A DNA stretch of 64,000 nt from Chryseobacterium indologenes (GTDB lineage Bacteria > Bacteroidota > Bacteroidia > Flavobacteriales > Weeksellaceae). Positions within the stretch are counted from its first letter, which is position 1, and each line of letters starts with the position of its first letter. The translations under genes were made by a program, and so were the position numbers. Of this stretch, positions 51,063 to 60,602 are shown one piece after another. Below the pieces are notes generated by a model, which was given only the letters and a program-made list of their open reading frames with translations, was not told the origin of the DNA and made no database searches. The DNA lies in NCBI GenBank assembly GCA_002439165.1, contig DJTE01000008.1, positions 1 through 64,000 of the forward strand, written 5' to 3'.

Positions 51063-52021
51063 ACAGCGGGATAGGTATATCTGTAATCATTCCGGTATAT
51101 AATTCTGCGGCTACCCTGAAGAAATGCGTAGACTCTGTTCTGAACCAGACATACTCCAATTTTGAACTCCTTTTAATCAATGACGGCTCTTCCGATCATT
51201 CCCTGGAGATCATGAATTCTTTTGCCGAAAAAGACAAAAGGGTAAAAGTAATCGATAAAATAAAGAACAGCGGAGTAAGTGATACCAGAAATACGGGTAT
51301 GGCTCATGCAAAAGGCAAAAACTTATGTTTCATCGATGCTGACGACTGGGTAGAAAATAATTATTTCCAGATTTTTAAGGAACAGTATGAATCTCCGGAT
51401 GTTTTGCTTATTCAGAATATCATCCGCGGACAGCCGAGGGATCTCCTTTGTAAAACTTACCACATTCAAACCGATTTCACTGAACTTCTGGTGAGGAATA
51501 ATCTGCTTTATTTCGGAGGTCCCTGCGCCAAATTTTTCGAAAGAGAGATTATCTTAAAAAACAATATCAGTTTCAACAAAGAGGTCAGCTACGGTGAAGA
51601 TCTTATGTTTTTCATGGAATATTTCATGCATACTGATTCTATAAAAATTCTCGACGCCGCGCTCTATCACTATGAATATACTGACGGTTCCCTGAGCAGG
51701 ATAAAGCATTCTTTCAGTTCATTATTTACCCTTCACTCAGCAGTAACAGATTTTATTACTTTCCAGAAACGGGAAGATAAAGGAGCAAAAAAATATCTGT
51801 ATCAATTCGACTGGGATTTTATTGAATCTTCCATAGACCAGGGAATTATCGGAAGAAACTTTAAAAAAGAGGAATCTGATCTTTATCTTCAAAAAATCAG
51901 AGACTCCCTCAGCTCAAATCATTTTTTATACACCGGCTATTACCGAAAAGTTTTATTTTTGCTTCTGAAGGCCGGACAATTCCGTTCAGTCCTGAGACTT
52001 AAAAGATTTTTAAACACATAA
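51044..52021 (+). CDS. Family 2 glycosyltransferase
   Basis: The 325 residues have GISVIIPVYNSAATLKKCVD, LLINDGSSDHS, the NSGVSDTRNTGMAHAKG loop and DADDW. ATG 51044 is preferred; a GTG at 51017 in the same frame would add nine residues and overlap the upstream gene by 46 bp. The short overlap left suggests translational coupling. Confidence 0.87.
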   Translation: MEGDTLDSGIGISVIIPVYNSAATLKKCVDSVLNQTYSNFELLLINDGSSDHSLEIMNSFAEKDKRVKVIDKIKNSGVSDTRNTGMAHAKGKNLCFIDADDWVENNYFQIFKEQYESPDVLLIQNIIRGQPRDLLCKTYHIQTDFTELLVRNNLLYFGGPCAKFFEREIILKNNISFNKEVSYGEDLMFFMEYFMHTDSIKILDAALYHYEYTDGSLSRIKHSFSSLFTLHSAVTDFITFQKREDKGAKKYLYQFDWDFIESSIDQGIIGRNFKKEESDLYLQKIRDSLSSNHFLYTGYYRKVLFLLLKAGQFRSVLRLKRFLNT

Positions 52022-52032
52022 TACCTATTGCC

Positions 52033-53181
52033 TTGAAGAAAAAAATATTGATCAGAATCGGTTCCCTACGCCATGGCGGTGCAGAAAAAGCATTGATTAA
52101 TTTTCTGAAAAACATCCCGTCAGACAAATATGAAATTGACCTTCTGATCAATTTATACTCCGGACAGTACATTAAGGATGTTCCCGCCTGGGTCAATCTT
52201 TATTATCTCATCAAAGGGGAAATGATCACCACCAACAGACCTCATGAAATTCCGGTGAAAGCCTTCCGTGTTCTTTACCAGAAAATATTCCTGTGGTTCC
52301 CGGCGCTTCTCTATAAGTTCATCCTTAAAAATAAGAAATACGATGTAGAAATTGGCGCTATCCACGGAATGTATAAAGATATCCTGTCCAGCCCTTTAAA
52401 GGATTCAAAAAAAATCATCTGGATACAAAACGATATTTTTAGTTTAAAGGAATTTACTCCGGATGTGATCAGAGAGTTCTTTAAATTCGATAAAATACTT
52501 GTGATCTCAAACAAGCTGGAAGAGGGGATGCTGAAGCATGCCCAAAATGAGAATGAAAAAAAATCGATTGTAAAAATTTACAATCCTATCGACAGGAATG
52601 ACACTTTGGAAAAAGCCCATATTGCTGTTGATGACATGCCTTTTACAGAAAGCAGTGATCCTGTTTTTGTTTCCGTAGGAACCGTGTATCCTCAAAAAGG
52701 CTATGACAGACTTCTGCAGGTTCACAAAAGATTACTGGATGAGGGCCTGAAACATAACCTGCTGATCATCGGTGACGGCTACGATCTCGAAAACATACAG
52801 GCTCAGCTGGAAACCCTGAATGTACAGAAAACAGCCAGAATGCTGGGCTATAAAAGCAACCCGTACCCTTATATGGAAAAATCCGATTTCTATGTAATGT
52901 CTTCCAGGCATGAAGGCTATCCAACCATTATTGCTGAGGCTCTTATTCTGAAAAAGCCTGTTTCGGCAACAGATATTTCCGGAATCAGAGATCTTCTTCA
53001 GGACGGAAAACTGGGAATCATCACGCCGAATTCCGGGGACGGGATTTATGATGGCATGAAAAAATTCCTCACCAACAGAGATCTTGCCGAACAGTATAAA
53101 AAAGAAATAGCCCATACAGAGCTTCCTTTCGTTCTGGAAAAATCGGTACAGCATATCCAGGAAATCATCGATCACGTATAA
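52033..53181 (+). CDS. Family 4 glycosyltransferase
   Basis: The 382 residues start at a TTG (52033) to give MKKKILIRIGSLRHGGAEKAL, which matches the start of related GT4 enzymes; no ATG is usable. Donor-site motifs are VSVGTVYPQKGYDRLLQ and SSRHEGYPTIIAEALILKKPV. It is a paralog of 46053-47216. Confidence 0.9.
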   Translation: MKKKILIRIGSLRHGGAEKALINFLKNIPSDKYEIDLLINLYSGQYIKDVPAWVNLYYLIKGEMITTNRPHEIPVKAFRVLYQKIFLWFPALLYKFILKNKKYDVEIGAIHGMYKDILSSPLKDSKKIIWIQNDIFSLKEFTPDVIREFFKFDKILVISNKLEEGMLKHAQNENEKKSIVKIYNPIDRNDTLEKAHIAVDDMPFTESSDPVFVSVGTVYPQKGYDRLLQVHKRLLDEGLKHNLLIIGDGYDLENIQAQLETLNVQKTARMLGYKSNPYPYMEKSDFYVMSSRHEGYPTIIAEALILKKPVSATDISGIRDLLQDGKLGIITPNSGDGIYDGMKKFLTNRDLAEQYKKEIAHTELPFVLEKSVQHIQEIIDHV

Positions 53182-53192
53182 AAACAACTGTT

Positions 53193-53747
53193 ATGGCTGA
53201 GTATTCTATTATTCAAAAGGATTTTTACCGGGAAAACGGCCAGTGGCTGTCCGGTTTTCAGATATGGAAAAAGTGCATCAATCCTAATCTCCATTTCATC
53301 TATATTTTCAGAAAAGCCCAGCAGCACCTTAACCATCCCGTTTCAGGAATTTTCTGGAAGTTTGTTTTAAGGCATTATCAGATCAAATACGGATTCCAGA
53401 TCTATCCTGAAACGCAGATCGGAGAAGGTTTTTATCTTGGCCACTGGGGAAGCCTGGTGATCAATCCGAAAGCAAAAATCGGGATCAACTGTAATATCGC
53501 ACAGGGGGTAACCATCGGGCAGCAGAACCGGGGTAAAAACGCAGGCGTTCCTGTAATCGGCAATGAAGTATGGATAGGCACCAATGCCGTAATTGTAGGA
53601 GGTATAACCATTGGAGACAACGTTCTGATCGCCCCGAATTCTTATGTAAATTTTGATGTTCCCTCCCACTCTGTTGTTATGGGAAATCCGGGGAAAATTT
53701 ATCCTAATGAAAAAGCAACGGACGGCTACATCAATCATAAAATATAA
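53193..53747 (+). CDS. Serine acetyltransferase-like hexapeptide protein
   Basis: The 184 residues resemble the CysE/LbH_SAT group: a helical N-terminus, then IGEGFYLGHWGSLVINPKAKIG and repeats GINCNIAQGVTIG, PVIGNEVWIGTNAVIVG, ITIGDNVLIAPNSYV. In polysaccharide loci such proteins usually acetylate sugars and do not make O-acetylserine. It is the fourth hexapeptide acyltransferase here and the last gene of the glycan locus. Confidence 0.83.
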   Translation: MAEYSIIQKDFYRENGQWLSGFQIWKKCINPNLHFIYIFRKAQQHLNHPVSGIFWKFVLRHYQIKYGFQIYPETQIGEGFYLGHWGSLVINPKAKIGINCNIAQGVTIGQQNRGKNAGVPVIGNEVWIGTNAVIVGGITIGDNVLIAPNSYVNFDVPSHSVVMGNPGKIYPNEKATDGYINHKI

Positions 53748-53971
53748 AATTTTACCCTTTTCAATATATTTTTTTCATAGTCTTTAATTATAAAAGATTA
53801 TTTACAACTCATTAATAATGAGCAGCAAAAATATAACTCAAACGTTGTGGGATATATTTTTTTTATTTACTTTTACAAAAAACTTAAAGCTTTTAATGTT
53901 CAGGTTTTTTACGCTAAAAAACACATAAAACTAAAGACAACCATGAAAAAAATTACACCAACCTTCCCAAA

Positions 53972-53984
53972 GCGGGTCTCCCGC
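53972..53984. repeat. Small GC-rich hairpin in the leader
   Basis: GCGGG (53972-53976) pairs with CCCGC (53980-53984) around a TCT loop, in otherwise AT-rich DNA. There is no U-tract after it. Its role is unknown. Confidence 0.35.
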
Positions 53985-54072
53985 TGCTATCATTTACTCC
54001 ACATTTATTCCCGAAAATAACAGAACAGACGGTTTAAATTAAGATCTCCGCAGACCTGTGGTTTACAGGAAC

Positions 54073-54102
54073 ATCATTTTCCATAATAACATGGAAAATG
54101 AT
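54073..54102. repeat. Perfect 12-bp inverted repeat with 6-nt loop
   Basis: ATCATTTTCCAT (54073-54084) and ATGGAAAATGAT (54091-54102) are exact reverse complements around AATAAC. A short T-run follows a few bases later (54110-54114). It may be a terminator for upstream read-through, a 5' leader stem or an operator for the T9SS cargo gene 70 bp on. Confidence 0.6.
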
Positions 54103-54171
54103 AGCTTGATTTTTCCGTCCGGCTGCCTATAACTTTTAAAACACAACGTTTAACAATTTCTCGGAAACATT

Positions 54172-57100
54172 ATGAAAAAAAAATCTACGCTGCAGGCGTT
54201 TGCCGTACTATTCTGTATAGTACCCAGCCATGCTTTTTCCCGGGTAGTTCCTGTTTCGGAACACATTTATGAAAAAGAAAAACTTCTCCGGCCGGAAAGC
54301 CTGGCCCCACCCTACGTCTACGATCTGGATCCCGGCTTCACTGTTCAGCAGAACGTAAGCCAGAAAGGTCTTGTCGTTATTGAAGGCAAGCTCACCAAAC
54401 CTTTTACCACCGGAAATATCCGTATGGAGATCAAGTACAGGAATTCACAGGGAGACTGGATCACTATCTGGTGCAAGACGCTGTACTCATACAACCAGTA
54501 CAATGAAAACCTTAAGGCCTCCTTCGAACTTCCGGCTTCCGCCAACCCTGCCTACAATTTAAAAATTGAACTGAATTCTGATGTCAATATCAGCAATTTC
54601 AGCAGTGTGGCATGGGAAAGATCTGTAAATCACTATAAAGAAGGCGATTATGCAACGGCATCCTGTGAACTGGACGAAAATGAATACACGATCCTCCTGA
54701 CCCCTAAAAAAAGCGGAACTCTGACTTTTGATACCACAGGAAAAGTCACAGGAATCAAAGACAGGGTTACTTCTGCCCATTCCTGGAATAAACTCGGGAA
54801 TGTGATTATGAACAACAAAAAGGATGATATTGTATTTTCTCCGGCTACACCTGCCCAGCTTGCTCCGGACGGAAAATCCATCACCATGATCAATACAGGT
54901 GCTGCAAATAGTGTATTGGGATCTACTCCCGAATTCATTTATGATGAAATGGCAGGGCATCCTATCCCTTATTTATACAGCTACAATGATCCGGTGTATA
55001 TGTTTGCCGGAAAATTTTCCATCAACGGATTAATGATGAAATTCAGCCAATGGCCGGGAGATGCCAACGGACCGGGCTATCACAATTTCAAGAATCCCAA
55101 CCAGCTGGAGAGCAGGTATTTCAACCTGTACAATACCATCCATGAAAAGCTATCCGATTTCATGACCGATCAGGAGCCTATTGTTATTGTATCCAGCTAT
55201 ATTACAGGATTCAGAGTGTATAAGAGTGATGGCACACACATTAACATAACCAACCTTACCGCCCACAGCAATTACGGCGGACCTTATTTCGGCTATACCA
55301 ATGACCAGGGAAATGCCCGCAGAGGTCCCGGTTCTGAAAATCTGATCATATCCAATACTCCGGAAATGACTTTATATGGTATGGGAGCTCTTCGTAATGA
55401 TGTAACAAACTTTTACCAGCCTGTAAGATCGCTTCAGGATATCGAATCAGAGGTATCAAAATTCATCAACTATGTAGGGATTTTTAATGTACCTTATAAC
55501 TCAGGGGATTGCGTGAATGCATGCTATACTGTAAATTCAGGAGCTACTCCTGACAATACGCCTGCTGACTGGACGAAAGCTCCCAACAGCTATATTTTCA
55601 CCGGAAAAGATAAGAATGGCAATCCTGCTGACGGTCTTTACATTCCTGTAAAAAAAGCCTATGAAATGTGGGCGAAAGGCGGCGATCTGATGAAGGATGA
55701 ACAGAACAATTACACTAAAATTCCAGATAACGGAATTCCTTCTGCCGGCCTTTACTGGGAAGATGAAATTGGCCTGATCCGCTCCGTAGCCCTGGAAGGC
55801 ACCGGGGAAAATGCCAAAATAAAAGTACTGGTTAATAAACTGAAAGAAGGAAACGCCGTTGTTTCTTACCGCGTGAATGACAAAGTGTACTGGACATGGC
55901 ATGTATGGGTAACTGATGATCCTACGGACGGAAGTACGTATCACCTGGGATTTGAAGAAGATAAAAACGGTAATCTGGTCACCGACTGGAAATGGATGGA
56001 CAGAAACCTGGGTGCCACTCATGCCAATCTTACAGGTCACGGCTTCCAGAGATCCGGAGGGCTGCAATACCAGTGGGGAAGAAAAGATCCTTTCCCTTCC
56101 AATTATAAAGACCTTTCTATTTATACCATCAGAGGAGAAGTCGGAACTTTAAAAGGTTCTGTCCCGTCCAAATACAGAGGAAATTTATATGCAGCTGCAG
56201 ACAATACCGGCTTCGATTCCCCGAACGGAAATATCAGATATTCCATCAATAACCCGATCAACCTCATCATTCCTCCGGTTTATGTTTATAAAATAGGGGA
56301 AACTCCTGTGAATAACGGGGAGAACTACCTTGTACAGGGGCCGGCCGTATCAGACTGGGAAAGAAAGGAGCAGACCACCTGGTTCTCAAAAAGCAAATAC
56401 AAAGTATACGATGCCGATCATTATAAAAATGAAACATGGGATCTTTGGGGAGATACCAGAGGGGGTAAGTGGACAAATATAAGTACTTCTGATGTAAATG
56501 TTGCTAAAGAAAGTAAGCGGTATGCTATGAAATCTCCATATGATCCGTGCCCGTGCGGGTGGAGGGTTCCTTCTTTCTATTCATCAGTAGATGCCGGAGC
56601 AAAAACCAGCCCGTGGGGAAAAGCCGGAGGAGCGAATAATGTAGATATTGTTCCTAATACTCCAAATGTTCAGTATCCGGGAATAAAGGTATACCCGGGC
56701 TATGGATTTGACCTGAGCAATGTTGCAGACCGCAATCTGGGAATGCTTCCTATCACCGGAAATTATGAATATTATCCGCAGCCAATGACCTTAATCAACC
56801 GGACAAGTGCTCAGATCGATGCGCTGAGAGACGGTAATAAATTATACAAACAGCCAATCATTGGTTTCCAGGATCAGCACAGTGACGGGGCACTCCACGC
56901 ATCAACCTTCTTCTCTTCCATCAGCATAGGGGGAACTCCGGTTACCGGAGCAAGAGGATTATTCCTGATTTCAGATGCCGGAAATATTCCCGGCCATTCA
57001 AGTGCGGGATGGCATAATATCGCCTACAACAGGGTTTTGGAAGGCAATACTTATGAAACAAGAGCAGTACGCTGCATAAAAGACCCCAACAATGCTTATA

Positions 57101-59124
57101 TGCCGTCAGTATTTGAAACAGATTATGTTCTTTCATCTCCTGCACAGTATACCCTTGAGACTCTGAAAGAATGGACCAAAGAACCCAACAGCTATATCGA
57201 ATATACCAATAATTCACTGGAGGTTCCTGCAGCCGGCAAGGACAGAATCATTGATATTCCTTTAAAGAAAGCTTACGCTATGCACAAGCTGTATTTATCT
57301 GAAAACAATGAGATGCCTGCCGGAAGTATAAAATCAACTTCTGTGGTATGGACCACAGATCAGAGCCTGATTTCCAAAGTAGAAATTATTGACGGCTCAA
57401 TTGAAACGGCAAAACTGCGCGTTACCCTTAATGAAAACAGAACAGGAAATGCCGTAGTAGGATTCCATTTAGGAAACTCCGGGCAGTGGACCGCCGGAAA
57501 CAATACAGACCCTCTTCTCTGGAGCTGGCATATCTGGGCACCTAAATCCGTTATACAGGAACAGCCGGAGTATAAGACAGAAACTGTTGCCAATACGGGA
57601 ATTACCGAAGACACTGCCGGGCAGTTTGTCAATTCCGCAAAAAGCTATTACGGAGTTCCGTTAAAAACAACCCTGATGGACAGAGACCTGGGTGCCTTAG
57701 GCCCATTCCTGAACCAGCATATGGTAGAACAGGGCCTATACGGTACATTCTATTATAATGCATCCAATCCTGCCTATTACGGAAATGCCATCGTGCAGAC
57801 GATCAAAGACAGCGGCGGACTTCATTACCAGTGGGGAAGAAAAGATCCGCTACCGGTATTCTACTATCCCGGAGGTTTTTATGAGCACTCTGCGGGAGGA
57901 AATACCCGGAATCTGTTCAGAAAGTACACTATTTTCAGGCAGACCGGAACCAGTGCCGGAAATATCGTTTATTCAGGAGCGATTGATGAAACCAGCTATA
58001 TGGCCAACCAGACTAAAGATTATTCCACGTATTCCAGCGGTGTGGCAGCCAATGATACTCCGGACCTGAAACTTAAAAAGGTTCTGAAGTATTCGGTAAA
58101 TAACCCTTCTGTTTTCATGTATCAGAGTACAGCTGCAAGTAAAGACTGGATTTCCGGAGAAAACGGCCTCGCTTCTGAAAGATGGGGACATGCCACAGAG
58201 AAATCACCTTATGACCCATGTCCTGAAGGATGGAGAATTCCAGATGTACAGGGAATCGCTGACGGGGGAGTGAATATTTCTCCGGGATTCCTGGCCTATG
58301 CCAAAGGAAACTCACCGTGGTATTACCACGCTAATTTTATCCAGAACAATAAAAATGTTTATGGTCTGGATCCTTCCGATATGAATACTTTTGTGAGCAA
58401 TGAAGCTTTCAGTGCATCCAAACTGAATTATCTGGGCGGCTATGTAAAATCTGTTCCTCCTGCCGGCCAGGGAAGGGTAAATGTGAGATACGGCTTTATC
58501 TTTAATAAGCCTGAATACAATATCGGTAATTTCCCGAATAACGGAATCAGAGGATTTGGCGGAGGAAATGCCCTGACAGCTTCCCAGGCCGGTACATTCG
58601 GAGCTGATGAGAATTTCAAGCTTTCCGGAGTATGGACCGCGGCTCTCAGAGGAGATAACTCTATCGGAATCCTGTTCAATACGGAGATCAGCCAGGTAAG
58701 TCACGATGTAAAAATGTATTTCTTTACCCCAAGCTTCTCTTTCCGTCCCCAGTCTGCCATGTCGTGCCGATGTGCGAAAATCCAGTATGATGCAGATGGA
58801 AAGGAGATTCCAAGATATGAACCGTTTGCGATTCCTGTTCCTAAAAACGCAGTACAGAAAGCAGTGAATATCTTTGCTGAAAAAGAAATAGAAAAGATTC
58901 AGAAGGATAATAAACTGATCCTGTTCCCGAATCCAGTGAAAAATACCCTGTACATCAATGCTGATGATAAAGATTATTATTTCCAGATTTACAATCTTTC
59001 CGGACAGCTTATTAAGGAAGGAAAGTTTGAGAACAGACAGACCGATGTTTCTTCACTGATATCCGGAGCCTATCTGGTACGGATCAACAATGCGGAAACC
59101 TTTGTAAAAATCATTAAACAGTAA
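54172..59124 (+). CDS. Secreted T9SS cargo protein with two FISUMP-like modules
   Basis: The 1650 residues begin with a signal peptide (about 1-23, cleavage after SHA) and end with a type A T9SS sorting domain (about 1584-1650: LFPNPVKNTLYINADD, YNLSGQLIKEG, LISGAYLVRI), so export to the cell surface or medium is predicted. Two modules of the Fibrobacter major-paralogous-protein (FISUMP) type are present. Module 1 has MDRNLGATHAN, LQYQWGRKDPFP and SPYDPCPCGWRVP (about 590-965); module 2 has MDRDLGALG, LHYQWGRKDPLP and SPYDPCPEGWRIP (about 1160-1530). Each is preceded by a similar Ig-like segment (WTKAPNSYIF, WTKEPNSYIE). Function is unknown; adhesion or glycan binding is a guess. Confidence 0.85.
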   Translation: MKKKSTLQAFAVLFCIVPSHAFSRVVPVSEHIYEKEKLLRPESLAPPYVYDLDPGFTVQQNVSQKGLVVIEGKLTKPFTTGNIRMEIKYRNSQGDWITIWCKTLYSYNQYNENLKASFELPASANPAYNLKIELNSDVNISNFSSVAWERSVNHYKEGDYATASCELDENEYTILLTPKKSGTLTFDTTGKVTGIKDRVTSAHSWNKLGNVIMNNKKDDIVFSPATPAQLAPDGKSITMINTGAANSVLGSTPEFIYDEMAGHPIPYLYSYNDPVYMFAGKFSINGLMMKFSQWPGDANGPGYHNFKNPNQLESRYFNLYNTIHEKLSDFMTDQEPIVIVSSYITGFRVYKSDGTHINITNLTAHSNYGGPYFGYTNDQGNARRGPGSENLIISNTPEMTLYGMGALRNDVTNFYQPVRSLQDIESEVSKFINYVGIFNVPYNSGDCVNACYTVNSGATPDNTPADWTKAPNSYIFTGKDKNGNPADGLYIPVKKAYEMWAKGGDLMKDEQNNYTKIPDNGIPSAGLYWEDEIGLIRSVALEGTGENAKIKVLVNKLKEGNAVVSYRVNDKVYWTWHVWVTDDPTDGSTYHLGFEEDKNGNLVTDWKWMDRNLGATHANLTGHGFQRSGGLQYQWGRKDPFPSNYKDLSIYTIRGEVGTLKGSVPSKYRGNLYAAADNTGFDSPNGNIRYSINNPINLIIPPVYVYKIGETPVNNGENYLVQGPAVSDWERKEQTTWFSKSKYKVYDADHYKNETWDLWGDTRGGKWTNISTSDVNVAKESKRYAMKSPYDPCPCGWRVPSFYSSVDAGAKTSPWGKAGGANNVDIVPNTPNVQYPGIKVYPGYGFDLSNVADRNLGMLPITGNYEYYPQPMTLINRTSAQIDALRDGNKLYKQPIIGFQDQHSDGALHASTFFSSISIGGTPVTGARGLFLISDAGNIPGHSSAGWHNIAYNRVLEGNTYETRAVRCIKDPNNAYMPSVFETDYVLSSPAQYTLETLKEWTKEPNSYIEYTNNSLEVPAAGKDRIIDIPLKKAYAMHKLYLSENNEMPAGSIKSTSVVWTTDQSLISKVEIIDGSIETAKLRVTLNENRTGNAVVGFHLGNSGQWTAGNNTDPLLWSWHIWAPKSVIQEQPEYKTETVANTGITEDTAGQFVNSAKSYYGVPLKTTLMDRDLGALGPFLNQHMVEQGLYGTFYYNASNPAYYGNAIVQTIKDSGGLHYQWGRKDPLPVFYYPGGFYEHSAGGNTRNLFRKYTIFRQTGTSAGNIVYSGAIDETSYMANQTKDYSTYSSGVAANDTPDLKLKKVLKYSVNNPSVFMYQSTAASKDWISGENGLASERWGHATEKSPYDPCPEGWRIPDVQGIADGGVNISPGFLAYAKGNSPWYYHANFIQNNKNVYGLDPSDMNTFVSNEAFSASKLNYLGGYVKSVPPAGQGRVNVRYGFIFNKPEYNIGNFPNNGIRGFGGGNALTASQAGTFGADENFKLSGVWTAALRGDNSIGILFNTEISQVSHDVKMYFFTPSFSFRPQSAMSCRCAKIQYDADGKEIPRYEPFAIPVPKNAVQKAVNIFAEKEIEKIQKDNKLILFPNPVKNTLYINADDKDYYFQIYNLSGQLIKEGKFENRQTDVSSLISGAYLVRINNAETFVKIIKQ

Positions 59125-59146
59125 CAAACTGCCATTGCTTTAAACG

Positions 59147-59174
59147 AACTGCCTCAGACTGAGGCAGTTTTTTT
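59147..59174 (+). terminator. Intrinsic terminator after the T9SS cargo gene
   Basis: A perfect 10-bp stem (AACTGCCTCA with TGAGGCAGTT) closes a GAC loop and is followed by seven T. It lies 23 bp past the stop codon. Its core, CTGCCTCA, is shared with the infB terminator. Confidence 0.9.
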
Positions 59175-59378
59175 ATGCAGATTTAAAAATATTTTGATCT
59201 TTAAATTCAATTTTATGATTAATAGTTCGTAATTTTATCATTGTTTTTTGAGTTTGGATTATTGCTTTTTCAGAAAAACTTATCTGAAAATGGCTTGTAA
59301 TGATCTTTTTAAATATGATTTTAAGCATATTTTAATATTAAATTTTGTTAAAAGTGTCTGCCTTTACGGCAAAAATTA

Positions 59379-59386
59379 TATTTTTG
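59379..59386 (+). promoter_or_regulatory. Promoter -7 element within a palindrome
   Basis: TATTTTTG fits TAnnTTTG, 79 nt before the carbonic anhydrase ATG. It forms part of a symmetric sequence, GCAAAAA-TTATA-TTTTTGC (59369-59387), which could let a repressor cover the promoter. Confidence 0.5.
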
Positions 59387-59465
59387 CATGATTATTGATT
59401 TAGTCTATTGAATTTGAAAATAATTTAAACGAAATAAATAATTATAAACCTTAAACATTTAAATT

Positions 59466-60134
59466 ATGTCACAATCGTACGAAGTTATTTTCGAAAACAA
59501 CAAGAAGTGGGTAGAGTCTAAAATTGCAGAAAACCCGGATTTTTTCCATGAACTGGCTAAAACTCAGACGCCTGATTATCTGTATATCGGATGTTCAGAC
59601 AGTAGAGCAACAGCAGAAGAGATCATGGGTGCAAAACCGGGAGAAGTTTTTGTCCACAGAAACATTGCCAATGTTGTCAATACTTTAGACATGAGTTCCA
59701 CAGCGGTTATTCAATACGCGGTAGAACATCTTAAAGTAAAGCACATTGTGGTATGCGGACATTACAACTGTGGTGGTGTAAAAGCAGCGATGACCCCTCA
59801 GGACTTAGGATTATTAAATCCGTGGCTGAGAAACATCCGTGACGTTTACAGATTGCACCAAACTGAATTAGACGCTATCGAAGACGAAGGAAAACGTTAT
59901 GACAGACTGGTAGAACTTAACGTTCAGGAACAGTGTATCAACGTGATCAAAATGGCCTGCGTGCAGGAAAGATACATTTTAGAAGAGTATCCTATCGTAC
60001 ATGGCTGGGTGTTTGACCTTAGAACCGGTAAGATCATTGATCTGGAAATTGATTTTGAGAAAATCTTAAAAGACATTCAGAAGATCTACAACCTTACAAG
60101 TTCTGACTGGGTAATGAGCAGAAAAACTCAATAA
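59466..60134 (+). CDS. Beta-class carbonic anhydrase
   Basis: Interconverts CO2 and bicarbonate in the cytoplasm. The 222 residues have the zinc site Cys43 (in GCSDSRA), His99 and Cys102 (in CGHYNCGG), with the Asp45-Arg47 dyad beside it; length is typical of the Can group. It is followed 26 bp later by a small secreted protein gene and then a SulP transporter, so a role in bicarbonate supply is likely. Confidence 0.95.
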   Translation: MSQSYEVIFENNKKWVESKIAENPDFFHELAKTQTPDYLYIGCSDSRATAEEIMGAKPGEVFVHRNIANVVNTLDMSSTAVIQYAVEHLKVKHIVVCGHYNCGGVKAAMTPQDLGLLNPWLRNIRDVYRLHQTELDAIEDEGKRYDRLVELNVQEQCINVIKMACVQERYILEEYPIVHGWVFDLRTGKIIDLEIDFEKILKDIQKIYNLTSSDWVMSRKTQ

Positions 60135-60160
60135 TTTTTTTCTGACAAAAAGAGGGTAAA

Positions 60161-60460
60161 ATGAAATTCTGGAGTATTATTATTTTGATGTTCTTCCTAA
60201 ACTTTACAGCGCTGCCGGGCATTGCTGCGGTTGCCGGCTGGGAGTTGGTAAGAACCAATGTAGTAATCAACGAAGAGGAGCCTCACTCTCACCCGTCATC
60301 TTTTATTGTTTACGAAAAGACCCTTCCGAAAACTTTGGATGTATTCGATTATCTGAAGTTCTCCGAACCTGATCCTCAGGGCGTGTCTTTTGTGCTGATA
60401 GATGATTCTTTTCATCTGTCGCCTTTACTCACTATATTTTCTCCGCCTCCGGAAGCTTAA
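60161..60460 (+). CDS. Small predicted exported protein of unknown function
   Basis: The 99 residues start with a hydrophobic signal-like segment (MKFWSIIILMFFLNFTALPG, then IAAVA) and continue as a hydrophilic domain with NEEEPHSHPSS, a possible metal-binding patch, and a Pro-rich end (SPPPEA). I do not know the family. The gene lies 26 bp after the carbonic anhydrase gene and 142 bp before the SulP gene, on the same strand, with no terminator between, so cotranscription is likely. Confidence 0.65.
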   Translation: MKFWSIIILMFFLNFTALPGIAAVAGWELVRTNVVINEEEPHSHPSSFIVYEKTLPKTLDVFDYLKFSEPDPQGVSFVLIDDSFHLSPLLTIFSPPPEA

Positions 60461-60602
60461 TTTTTAAGTATAGTTAGATTTATTTAATAGTATTCATGTC
60501 TGAGCTTGATATGGAATACGTGTGCTTTAAAAATTAAATTTCCAATCTTTTATAACTGATTATCAAGGGATTGACCGATCGGTTATATTTTTCAAAAAAA
60601 TC

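Larger units (their letters stand above)
53748..54171. other. 424-bp intergenic region before the T9SS cargo gene
   Basis: No protein-coding gene is supported. The interval holds a GC-rich mini-hairpin at 53972-53984, a perfect 12-bp inverted repeat at 54073-54102, and near-consensus -7 elements ending in A (such as TACTTTTA near 53868). It probably contains the promoter and a long leader for the gene at 54172. Confidence 0.55.
59125..59465. other. 341-bp intergenic region between T9SS cargo and carbonic anhydrase genes
   Basis: It contains the terminator of the upstream gene (59147-59174) and, at its far end, a -7 promoter element for the carbonic anhydrase gene. The middle is plain AT-rich DNA in which I see nothing else. 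Confidence 0.7.

Noticed and set aside
53943..54020. 25-codon frame starting MKKITPTFPK before the T9SS cargo gene
   Set aside because: It has no hydrophobic core, no clear promoter spacing and an ordinary AT-rich context; too short to support without conservation data.
53840..54151. AAACGTTGTG and CACAACGTTT as a distant inverted repeat (53840-53849 and 54142-54151)
   Set aside because: A 10-bp match in about 400 bp of AT-rich DNA is not far from chance, and there are no target-site duplications or a gene between them.
55537..56067. Minus-strand open frame of 176 codons
   Set aside because: It is antisense to the T9SS cargo gene in a stretch that encodes clear FISUMP-like motifs.
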